This document shows positions 18,259-26,419 of a stretch of DNA of 64,000 bases, in pieces (the stretch's first letter is position 1; each line of letters begins with the position of its first letter). Source of the stretch: Aurantimonas marina (GTDB lineage Bacteria; Pseudomonadota; Alphaproteobacteria; Rhizobiales; Rhizobiaceae); the NCBI RefSeq assembly GCF_017183135.1, contig NZ_JADDXW010000004.1:236074-300073 (forward strand), in the 5' to 3' direction. The notes beneath the pieces are model-generated. The model did no database searches and was not told the DNA's origin. It saw only the letters and a program-made list of their open reading frames with translations. Made by a program: the position numbers and the translations under genes.

Positions 18259-19569
18259 ATGGGAGCAGGGGCTGGATCGAGGGGCATGAGACGCTTCGTC
18301 CAAACACTGGTTTCCGGCTGCCGGGGATTGCCACCAGTCGCGGCATTAGCGCTGCTTGCGATCTTGGCCTGGCGGGGGGAGGCGAGCGCTCGAGACCTGG
18401 TCATTACCAGCGTGAACCAAAGTGTCGGAAAGGGCGAATACACTGCGTCCTTCGTCCTGCGAGGCAAACCTCAAACCCGCATTCTGCGACTTGCCAATCC
18501 CGACCGGATCGCGGTCGACTTCATCGATACACTTTCGGCCGCGGCGATCGCGCCGCCGCCTGACAACGGTCTCGTCGAGAGCATCCGCCATGGGCTTGTC
18601 TCCAACGACCGCTATCGTTTCATCTTTCGGCTCAAGCGAAAGGCCTTCGCCGCGATCCGAAGCGAGGAACGACCGGATGGGCAGGTGATCGTCTTGTCGG
18701 TTCAGCCATCGGATGCGTCGCACGAGCACGTCGCACCCGTTGAAATGCTGGGCGCACGGCCCGACGACGCCAATTCGAAACGGAACGCGGCGAAGCCCGA
18801 ACGACAGTTAACGATCGTGCTCGATCCCGGCCACGGCGGAATCGACAACGGCGCGGTGTCGCGCTCCGGCACCCACGAGAAGGACATCAATCTCGAACTG
18901 GCGTTCGCCCTGAGGGATTCGCTGCTCGCAAAGGGCGGCGTCAGAGTGGTTTTGACACGCGAGGACGACACCTTCATTCCGCTGGACGAGCGGGCTGCCG
19001 TCGGCCGTCGGGAGCGGGCCGATCTTTTCATCTCGATCCACGCCGATTCGATTCGCCAATCCGCCTTGCGCGGCGCGACGGTCTATACGCTTTCGGAGAC
19101 GGCGTCGGACGAGTTGTCTCGGCAGGTCGCCGCTGCGGAAAATGCCTCCGACCGCTTTGCCGGTGAGGATTGGCAGCAGGAAAAACCGGATGTCGTCGAC
19201 ATCCTCCTCGATCTGACGCGTCGGGAGACGGTCAGCTTTTCGGAGCACTTTGCGTCATCGCTTGTGGAGGATCTGGCCATGCGCGACATCCGGTTGATCA
19301 ATCGACCCAAGCGGTCGGCGGGGTTCAAGGTTCTGAAAGCGCCGGATGTTCCCTCTGTCCTGGTCGAATTCGGTTTCCTTTCCAATCGTCAGGACGAAAA
19401 GCTCTTGCAGGATGATGCCTGGCGCGGAGTGGTGGCCGCGGCCACAGCGGAAGCGGTGATGAATTTTTTCGGAGGAAAGCAGGAGGAGGACCGAGGACGG
19501 TGCACCCCATCCGGCGAATGTGGTAAATCGACAACGACGAAGGCAATTGATCCACCGAAAGTCGATTGA
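18259..19569 (+). CDS. Periplasmic N-acetylmuramoyl-L-alanine amidase (AmiC-like, AMIN plus Amidase_3)
   Basis: A 436-residue cell-wall amidase that cleaves the bond between MurNAc and the stem peptide, chiefly at the division septum. A signal peptide ends near GEASA; an AMIN targeting domain follows (about residues 45-150); the Amidase_3 zinc domain shows IVLDPGHGGIDNGAVS, GTHEKDINLEL, LFISIHADS and the catalytic Glu in SVLVEFGFLSN. The ATG at 18259 has an AGGA box 8 bases upstream; the ATG at 18286 is an alternative but its GAGGGG box is too close. A poly-basic/Cys tail follows the domain. It is followed by mrcA, a common pairing in alphaproteobacteria. Confidence 0.92.
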   Translation: MGAGAGSRGMRRFVQTLVSGCRGLPPVAALALLAILAWRGEASARDLVITSVNQSVGKGEYTASFVLRGKPQTRILRLANPDRIAVDFIDTLSAAAIAPPPDNGLVESIRHGLVSNDRYRFIFRLKRKAFAAIRSEERPDGQVIVLSVQPSDASHEHVAPVEMLGARPDDANSKRNAAKPERQLTIVLDPGHGGIDNGAVSRSGTHEKDINLELAFALRDSLLAKGGVRVVLTREDDTFIPLDERAAVGRRERADLFISIHADSIRQSALRGATVYTLSETASDELSRQVAAAENASDRFAGEDWQQEKPDVVDILLDLTRRETVSFSEHFASSLVEDLAMRDIRLINRPKRSAGFKVLKAPDVPSVLVEFGFLSNRQDEKLLQDDAWRGVVAAATAEAVMNFFGGKQEEDRGRCTPSGECGKSTTTKAIDPPKVD

Positions 19570-19736
19570 GTTCACGGCCTTGCCGCAATTGCCGACAACA
19601 AGGTTCATGGACTGAATGCGGATATGGGCAATCGTTTGCCCAGGCCGTATTTATAGACCTGCTGGATGGCCAATCGGCGCTATCATCGGGTAGGAGACCG
19701 AACCGGAGTGTCGCACCTGGGGCGGACGGAGTTTTT

Positions 19737-22181
19737 ATGATTAGACTGCTCGGCTATTTCTTCGGAATCGGGGCCATCTTCTTCCTGATCGTGGCGGGTG
19801 GATTTGCCTGGTACGTTGAGAAGATGGCGCAGGATTTGCCGGACTATCAGGTGTTGGCCAAGTACGAGCCGCCGGTGACGACACGGGTTCACGCTTCGGA
19901 CGGCTCGCTCATGGCAGAATATGCGCGCCAACGTCGCTTGTTCCTGCCGATCCAGGCGATTCCAGATCTCGTCAAGAACGCGTTTTTGTCTGCCGAGGAC
20001 AAGAACTTCTACCAGCATCCGGGTGTTGACATCGAAGGTGTCGCCCGTGCCGTCGTGGTCCTGGCCAAGGGGGGGCGCATGCAGGGTGCTTCGACAATCA
20101 CCCAGCAGGTCGCCAAGAATTTCCTGCTGACGAACGAACGCACGTTGGATCGCAAGGTGAAGGAAGCGATTCTTTCGCTGCGCATCGAGCAGGCCTATTC
20201 GAAGGACAAGATCTTCGAGTTGTATCTCAACGAGATTTATCTCGGACTTGGCTCCTACGGCATCGCCGCGGCGTCGCTGGCCTATTTCGACAAGCCGGTC
20301 AGCGAGCTGACGATTGAGGAAGCGGCTTACCTCGCGGCGCTGCCCAAGGCGCCGGAGAACTACAATCCGTTCCGCGATCCGGACAAGGCGCTCGAGCGCC
20401 GGAACTGGGTCATCGACCAGATGGCCACGAACCAGGTCATCACCGACGCCGAGGCCGCCGAGGCTCAACAAAAGCCGCTGGGCGTCAATCCGCGCTCGTC
20501 CGACACTTATCTGACAGCGGCAGAATATTTCACCGAGGATGTCCGGCGCGAAATCATCCAGCGCTACGGCGTCGATGCCCTCTACGAAGGCGGGTTGTCG
20601 GTCCGCACGACCCTCGATCCTCAACTGCAGGCCGAGGCGCGCTCCGCGCTGCAGCGTGGGCTTGTCAAATATGACGAGGCGCGTGGATTTCGGGGCGCGG
20701 TGACGCGAATCGACATCGGCAGCGACTGGGGTCCGGCGCTCGGCAAGGTCGACCCCCTTGCGGACGTGCCCGAGTGGCGCTTGGCCGTCGTTCTCGGCAC
20801 TGCAAGCGACCGGATCAGTATCGGCCTTCAGCCGGAGCGCCAGGTCTCTGGTGCACTCGGAGCGAAGCGGGAAGTCGGCACGATTGCGTTCGCCAACATG
20901 AAGTGGGCGCTGAGGCTGAATACCAAGCAGCGCAAGGGCACTGTAAAATCTGCCTCGGATGTCGTCTCGCGCGGCGACGTTATCTATGTGGAGAAAGTGG
21001 AGGAGGGCGAGGGTTACCGGCTCCGCCAGCCGCCAGAGATCCAGGGGGCGCTGGTCGCCATGGAGCCGCAGACCGGCCGCGTATTGGCCATGGTCGGCGG
21101 CTTCTCCTTCGCTGAATCGGAATTTAATCGGGCTTCGCAGGCCTATCGGCAGCCCGGCTCATCATTCAAGCCATTCGTCTACGCGGCGGCACTCGACAAT
21201 GGCTACACCCCCGCGTCTGTCATTCTTGACGCGCCGATTTCACTGCCCGACGGCAATGGTGGGTTCTGGGAGCCATCCAATTATGGAGGCGGCTCCGCCG
21301 GCCCGTCGACCCTGCGGCTCGGAATTGAAAAGAGCCGCAACCTCATGACAGTCCGTCTGGCCAAGGATATGGGCATGAAGCTTGTCGCCGAATACGCGGA
21401 ACGGTTCGGCGTTTACGACAAGCTCTTGCCCTATCTTCCCATGGCGCTCGGCGCGGGCGAAACGACGGTCCTGCGGATGGTGTCGGCCTTTTCGACGATC
21501 GCCAATGGCGGGCGTTCGCTCGAGCCCTCGCTGATCGATCGCGTTCAGGACCGGTACGGACGCACGATCTACAAGCATGATCAGCGCCAGTGCCAGTCGT
21601 GCGATGCGACCCAATATGACGGCCAGCCCGAGCCGGAGCTGATCGATGAGCGGGATCAGATCCTGGATCCGATGACGGCCTACCAGATCACCTCGATGAT
21701 GGAGGGCGTCGTGCAGCGCGGCACGGCGACCAAGGTGAGGGAACTCGGCGTTCCGATCGCCGGTAAGACCGGGACGACCAATGAGGAGAAGGACGTCTGG
21801 TTCGTCGGATTTACGCCGGACATCGTCACCGGTGTCTTCCTCGGCTACGATAATCCGAAGCCGATGGGCCGTGGGGCGACCGGCGGCGGCATGGCTGCCC
21901 CCGTCTTCATCGATTTCATGCGTGAGGCTTTGAAAGACCGCAAGCCGATTGAATTCCAGCCTCCGGAGGGCATGGAACTCATCGCCGTCAACCGCAAAAC
22001 CGGCATGCGCGCGAGCGGCTCTGGACCCGATGTGATCATGGAGGCGTTCAAGCCCGGAACCGGCCCGTCCGATGCCTACGAAGTCATCGGCATGGATGAA
22101 GTCGCGTCGGGTTTCGGTTCTGGCGAAGTCTCGCAGGAAGCCGAACAGGCGATCGTCCAGGGCGCCGGTGGGCTGTTCTAG
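19737..22181 (+). CDS. mrcA: Penicillin-binding protein 1A (bifunctional transglycosylase/transpeptidase)
   Basis: An 814-residue class A PBP. One N-terminal membrane helix (residues 3-26) anchors it. The glycosyltransferase 51 domain carries catalytic Glu87 in SAEDKNFYQHPG and GGRMQGASTITQQVAKNF. The OB-like insertion of class 1A is at about 320-420. The transpeptidase domain has Ser475-Ser-Phe-Lys478, and KTGT starting at Lys677 (IAGKTGTTNEEKDVWFVG). The start MIRLLGYFFGIG at 19737 gives the normal length. The upstream 167-base gap includes a GTATTTATAGAC stretch that could be a promoter -10 region. Confidence 0.95.
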   Translation: MIRLLGYFFGIGAIFFLIVAGGFAWYVEKMAQDLPDYQVLAKYEPPVTTRVHASDGSLMAEYARQRRLFLPIQAIPDLVKNAFLSAEDKNFYQHPGVDIEGVARAVVVLAKGGRMQGASTITQQVAKNFLLTNERTLDRKVKEAILSLRIEQAYSKDKIFELYLNEIYLGLGSYGIAAASLAYFDKPVSELTIEEAAYLAALPKAPENYNPFRDPDKALERRNWVIDQMATNQVITDAEAAEAQQKPLGVNPRSSDTYLTAAEYFTEDVRREIIQRYGVDALYEGGLSVRTTLDPQLQAEARSALQRGLVKYDEARGFRGAVTRIDIGSDWGPALGKVDPLADVPEWRLAVVLGTASDRISIGLQPERQVSGALGAKREVGTIAFANMKWALRLNTKQRKGTVKSASDVVSRGDVIYVEKVEEGEGYRLRQPPEIQGALVAMEPQTGRVLAMVGGFSFAESEFNRASQAYRQPGSSFKPFVYAAALDNGYTPASVILDAPISLPDGNGGFWEPSNYGGGSAGPSTLRLGIEKSRNLMTVRLAKDMGMKLVAEYAERFGVYDKLLPYLPMALGAGETTVLRMVSAFSTIANGGRSLEPSLIDRVQDRYGRTIYKHDQRQCQSCDATQYDGQPEPELIDERDQILDPMTAYQITSMMEGVVQRGTATKVRELGVPIAGKTGTTNEEKDVWFVGFTPDIVTGVFLGYDNPKPMGRGATGGGMAAPVFIDFMREALKDRKPIEFQPPEGMELIAVNRKTGMRASGSGPDVIMEAFKPGTGPSDAYEVIGMDEVASGFGSGEVSQEAEQAIVQGAGGLF

Positions 22182-22217
22182 CCAAGAGCCGCCATCGGCG
22201 TTATAGACGCGCGACAG

Positions 22218-22238
22218 GGGCGGGCTCACCGCCCTTTT
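22218..22238 (+). terminator. Intrinsic terminator of mrcA
   Basis: GGGCGG, loop GCTCA, CCGCCC, then TTTTCC. A compact stem-loop with a T-run, 37 bases after the mrcA stop and 70 bases before prfB. Confidence 0.8.
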
Positions 22239-22307
22239 CCTTGCGCAAAGCGTCCCGGCGGTCGTCGAGGCCGCATTCAAATCACCAGCGAATCAGGAGA
22301 TTGCGGC

Positions 22308-23436
22308 ATGCGTGCCGAGATCGAGACAATGGTCGACGAAATCAAGCAGGCCATAAGCCTGCTGAGGAGGCATCTTTGACTGGGATCAATCCCTCAAGCG
22401 CCTCGATCATCTGAACCAGAAGGCGGAAGATCCGTCGATCTGGGAGGATGCTGCGGAGGCGCAGAAGCTGATGCGCGAGCGCCAGCATCTCGACGAAGCG
22501 GTCAGCTCCATTAAGCGCCTCGATCAGTCGCTCAGTGACAACGTCGAACTCATCGCCATGGGCGAGGAGGAGGGCGATTCGGAGATCGTGACGGAAGCCG
22601 AAACGGCGATCCGCGGAATTCGGGCGGACGTCGACAAACGGCAGATCGAGGCGTTGCTGGCAGGCGAGGCCGATGCCAACGACACCTATGTCGAGGTCCA
22701 TTCCGGTGCCGGTGGGACTGAGAGCCAGGACTGGGCGGCCATGCTTTTGCGCATGTATATGCGCTGGGCCGACCGCTCCAAGATGAAGGTGGAGGTTCTC
22801 GAGGAGCATGCCGGCGAAGAGGCGGGCATCAAATCCGCGACGCTGCTGATCAAGGGCCACAACGCCTATGGCTGGATGAAAACCGAATCGGGCGTGCATC
22901 GCCTCGTGCGGATTTCGCCGTATGACAGCCAAGCGCGACGGCACACGTCCTTTGCCTCCGTATGGGTGTATCCGGTGATCGACGATACGATCCAGATCGA
23001 CGTGTCCGAGTCCGACGTGCGCATCGACACCTATCGCGCCTCCGGCGCTGGCGGTCAGCACGTCAATACGACGGATTCGGCCGTGCGGATCACGCATATC
23101 GCCACCGGCATCGTCGTCCAGTGTCAGGCCGAGCGCTCACAGCACAAGAACCGTGCAACAGCATGGAACATGTTGCGCGCGCGCCTGTACGAGGCGGAAC
23201 TCGAGCGGCGCGAGGAAGAGGCGAGTGCCGAGGCCGCGTCGAAGACCGATATTGGCTGGGGTCACCAGATTCGATCCTACGTCCTGCAGCCGTATCAACT
23301 GGTGAAGGACTTGCGGACCGGGGTGGAGAGTACGTCACCCCAGGACGTTCTGGACGGTTACCTCGACGAGTTCATGGAAGCGGCATTGGCCCATCGTGTG
23401 CATGGCGGCGACCTGGAAGTCGAGGATATCGCCTGA
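22308..23436 (+). CDS. prfB: Peptide chain release factor 2, made by programmed +1 frameshift
   Basis: RF2 terminates translation at UGA and UAA. The reading frame from the ATG at 22308 stops at codon 24 (TGA, 22377-22379); skipping base 22377 and reading on from GAC at 22378 restores a continuous 375-residue RF2 (MRAEIETMVDEIKQ, then DWDQSLKRLDHLNQ and onward). The peptidyl-hydrolase motif GGQ is in GAGGQHVNTTDSAV. The stop-recognition tripeptide reads SPY (in ISPYDSQARRHTSF) rather than the enterobacterial SPF. The coding sequence is therefore 22308-22376 joined to 22378-23436. It converges with the M23 peptidase gene. Confidence 0.96.
22365..22380 (+). promoter_or_regulatory. RF2 recoding signal
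   Basis: AGGAGG (an internal Shine-Dalgarno), a three-base spacer CAT, then CTT TGA C. This is the classical arrangement: the Shine-Dalgarno contact pulls the ribosome, the Leu-tRNA slips from CTT to TTT, and the UGA in the A site is read only when RF2 is scarce, giving autoregulation. The mechanism is established for the E. coli gene; here the same elements and spacing are seen directly. Confidence 0.95.
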
Positions 23437-23469
23437 GATCAGGATGGGTGGGCGGCGTATGGCCACCCT

Positions 23470-24807
23470 TCAGCTGAACGCGTTGATCCTTAGGCCGATG
23501 CGGCGAAATCGCGCCGGGTCGACGGCGCGGCCGTTGCGCCGCACTTCGTAGTGAAGATGGGGGCCGGTACTGCGGCCGGTGCTGCCGACCTCGCCGATCT
23601 TGGTGCCTTTCGCCACGGTCTGGCCCACGGCGACGTCGACCCGCAACATGTGGGCGTAGCGCGTGGTGATGCCGTTGCCGTGGTCGATTTCGACGAGGTT
23701 GCCGTAGCCGCCGGCGCGACCGGCTTTGGTGATAGTGCCGGGCGCGGTGGCCGGAACCGGCGTGCCGCTCGCCGCCGCATAATCGTCGCCGGAGTGCAAT
23801 CCGCGCCGTCCGAGAAAGGGATCGGAGCGAATTCCGAACGAGCTGGAGAGGCGGCTTCCGGGCAGCGGCTCCGAAATCGGAAGGGTTGCCGCCACCGAGT
23901 GAATCTTTTGCAAGGATGCCAGGGCTGTATCGAGTTCGGCATAGGATTCGTCGAAATTATAGTCCACTGGCACCGGCTCGAACGGACCGCCCGTGGCGGT
24001 GTGCTCATCGAGCTCGGGCAGATCAATCCCGGCGGCCTTCAGCGCTGCCGCGATCTTGAGCGTTCGCGTCCGGGCCGTCTCCGCCATACTCTGTAGATGC
24101 TCGATTTGGCGAAGTTCGACAATGTCGATCGAGCGTCCGACCTCGCGAAGCATCGCGTCGGCGATCCAGGTTTTTCCGGCTGGCGCGACAGGCACCGTCG
24201 AGGATGGGCGCAGTTCGATTGTGAAAGCGGCCCGCTCACCAACCGAGCCAGTACGGATCGGATCGACGATTGCTGCCGGTGACTGCAAAACCGGCTGGCT
24301 GACCTCGCCATCGACGGGCGAGTCGAGCGTCCCTATCGGCAGGGCTGCCATTGCGAGCCGGGGATTGGGCGTCGGCAGAGGAATCGGTGCGGGGGCGACT
24401 CCAACTTCCTGGGCGCGCTCATACAAGGGGCGCAACTTGTCGTAGCGTGCAGTGAGTTCTTCCTGCTGATCGAGAAGGACGTCGACCTTGGTCTCGACCA
24501 TCTTCTGCGAAATCATCTGCCGGCTGGTGACCGTGTCGAGTTGCGACCGCAGCGATGCGATCCGCTGTTCGTAACCCTGGCGTATCTGGGCTTGTCGCGC
24601 GGTCAGCCGCGCCGCTATATCGTCCTGCATGACGAACCAGGTCGGTGCCGCGACCATGGTCAGCACGATCAGAGACGCAAAGGCCGTTCCGAGCAGAAGC
24701 GACCGTTGCCCAATCGTGAAATGTCGAACCTGTTCACCGCGGGCGATGATGATGGTGTGAGGCTCGCGGTACTCCCCAAAGGTCCGTCTGTGTTTGCTCG
24801 CAGCCAT
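23470..24807 (-). CDS. M23 family metallopeptidase (LytM domain, membrane-anchored)
   Basis: A 445-residue protein: short cytoplasmic start, one membrane helix about residues 33-55, a coiled-coil periplasmic part (about 65-125), a linker, and a C-terminal LytM/peptidase M23 domain. The latter shows LHSGDDYAAASGTPVPATAPG, TRYAHMLR, and GSTGRSTGPHLHYEVRRNG with the HxH zinc ligands, so it is likely an active endopeptidase, or an amidase activator if a ligand is absent. It is convergent with prfB; a weak GGGTGG...CCACCC hairpin (23446-23468) lies between. Confidence 0.9.
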   Translation of the reverse strand: MAASKHRRTFGEYREPHTIIIARGEQVRHFTIGQRSLLLGTAFASLIVLTMVAAPTWFVMQDDIAARLTARQAQIRQGYEQRIASLRSQLDTVTSRQMISQKMVETKVDVLLDQQEELTARYDKLRPLYERAQEVGVAPAPIPLPTPNPRLAMAALPIGTLDSPVDGEVSQPVLQSPAAIVDPIRTGSVGERAAFTIELRPSSTVPVAPAGKTWIADAMLREVGRSIDIVELRQIEHLQSMAETARTRTLKIAAALKAAGIDLPELDEHTATGGPFEPVPVDYNFDESYAELDTALASLQKIHSVAATLPISEPLPGSRLSSSFGIRSDPFLGRRGLHSGDDYAAASGTPVPATAPGTITKAGRAGGYGNLVEIDHGNGITTRYAHMLRVDVAVGQTVAKGTKIGEVGSTGRSTGPHLHYEVRRNGRAVDPARFRRIGLRINAFS

Positions 24808-24909
24808 TTCCCGCTCCTCGTTGACGGGGTGAAAGCCCCTTCATCGACGAACCGATTACACCCCATTAGGGTTAATGATCCTTTGCCTCGTTGCGCGTCA
24901 TTGCGATGC

Positions 24910-25737
24910 TCAGCTGGAAAGCGGCGAGAGCGAGCGATAAAAAGTCGGGGTCAATCCGGCCTCGGACCGGGCGCGATCGTTGAAGGGCGCTTTTACCTGG
25001 CCGCGGAAACTGGCGCGAACGAGTTCTTGAAAGCGTTCGGCGGGATCGCGCTGCTCCCGCGCGCAGAGGAACCGGAACCACTTGGCGCCGATCGCAACGT
25101 GCTTTTTCTCGTCGCGATAGATGATTTCCAGGATTGCCGCGGTGTCGGCGTCGCCGACGCCTTCCAGCTTTTCCAGAAGCGAGGGGGTCACATCCAGGCC
25201 CCGCGCCTCGAGGATCAGCGGAACGACGGCAAGACGCGCGCCGAGGTCGTGCGCCGTCGCTTCCACGGCCTCCCACAATCCGTCATGGGCGGACAGGGCG
25301 CCGTAGTGGGTGCCAAGGGCTTCCAGCCTGTGCGCCAACAGGCGGAAGTGCTTAGCCTCTTCCAGGGCGACGGTCATCCAGCCATCGAAGAATGAGCGCG
25401 GCACCGATTCGCTGGTAAAGCGGGCAACGATGTCGAGCGCGAGATCGATGGCGTTCAACTCGATGTGGGCGAGCGCGTGGATCAGGGCAATGCGGCCCTC
25501 GATCGTGTGCACGGAGCGCCGCTTGACCTTACGCGGCGAAACGAGAATCGGTTCTGCCGGGCGGCCGGGCCGATCTGGCAGCGCAGGATCTCCATGCGCG
25601 TGCATGCCGATGCGCCGGCCGAACCATAAGCGGCAGGCGAGGTTGGTGCGCTCCACCTTGGCGTCGAGGTCGCTTTCGCGCAGCGCTTCGATGGTTGCTT
25701 GCCGCAGTGTCGACGGCTCCCCGCTGGCTTCGCTCAT
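24910..25737 (-). CDS. DUF455 ferritin-like protein
   Basis: A 275-residue DUF455 protein. This family has a ferritin-like four-helix core; here IEGRIALIHALAHIELNAIDLALDIV supplies an E/H-rich helix, WMTVALEEAKHFRLLAHRLEALG a second and EIIYRDEKKHVAIGAKWFRFLC a third, giving plausible di-iron ligands (Glu and ExxH pairs). The function is not established. The start MSEASGEPSTLRQ overlaps the stop of bcp by four bases (ATGA), so the two are translationally coupled. Confidence 0.88.
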   Translation of the reverse strand: MSEASGEPSTLRQATIEALRESDLDAKVERTNLACRLWFGRRIGMHAHGDPALPDRPGRPAEPILVSPRKVKRRSVHTIEGRIALIHALAHIELNAIDLALDIVARFTSESVPRSFFDGWMTVALEEAKHFRLLAHRLEALGTHYGALSAHDGLWEAVEATAHDLGARLAVVPLILEARGLDVTPSLLEKLEGVGDADTAAILEIIYRDEKKHVAIGAKWFRFLCAREQRDPAERFQELVRASFRGQVKAPFNDRARSEAGLTPTFYRSLSPLSS

Positions 25738-26213
25738 GTGGCGGATGCGAATTGGCGCGCGGCCTCCAGCACCTCCTCGGCGTGACCGGGCACTTTCACC
25801 TTCTGCCAGAGCCGAATGATCGTGCCGTCCGGCCCGACCAGCGCGGTGGTGCGTTCGACACCCATGTAACGGCGGCCATACATGCTCTTCTCGACCCAAA
25901 CCCCGCAGGCGTCGAGCAGTAACTTTTCCTCATCCGACAGGAGACGGACGGTTAGATCGTGCTTGTCCTTGAATTTGCCATGCTTTTTGACCGTATCGGG
26001 CGAAACCCCGAACACCGGGACACCAAGGGAATCGAATTCGCCCTTCAGCCGCGAGAAATCGACAGCTTCAACCGTGCAACCGGAGGTATCGTCCTTTGGA
26101 TAGAAATAAAGGACGAATGGCGTGCCCTTCAGGTTATCGCGAGAGACGATTTTCCCCTTGTCATCCGGCAAGCGGAATTCGGGGCAGGTATCGCCGGCTG
26201 AAAGTGCCATCAT
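25734..26213 (-). CDS. bcp: Thioredoxin-dependent peroxiredoxin, BCP/PrxQ type
   Basis: A 159-residue peroxiredoxin that reduces hydroperoxides in the cytoplasm. FYPKDDTSGCTVEAVDF contains the peroxidatic Cys46. The second, resolving Cys that most BCPs carry five residues later (C-x4-C) is absent here (it reads VDF), so the protein should work by a 1-Cys mechanism or use another thiol; the only other candidate is the Cys in LLLDACGVW. Two adjacent ATGs (26213, 26210) can serve as start. It is the first gene of the bcp-DUF455 pair and is divergent from the AsmA-like gene. Confidence 0.92.
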   Translation of the reverse strand: MMALSAGDTCPEFRLPDDKGKIVSRDNLKGTPFVLYFYPKDDTSGCTVEAVDFSRLKGEFDSLGVPVFGVSPDTVKKHGKFKDKHDLTVRLLSDEEKLLLDACGVWVEKSMYGRRYMGVERTTALVGPDGTIIRLWQKVKVPGHAEEVLEAARQFASAT

Positions 26214-26419
26214 GTAGTCCTTTTGAGATCAGGGGCCTGAGAAATCAGCCTCGGGATGTTTTGTGAACCTTTGCTGCCAAAGTTTTTAATCAATATCTCT
26301 ATCGTGTTGGAGCAGCCATGCCGCCCCCGGCGCATCTTCAGGAGCGAGAATGAGCATCTTTTCGCGTGAGATGGCATGGAGACAGTGCGCGCAGCGTTCG
26401 GCGCGCGGGTGATCGGCCC

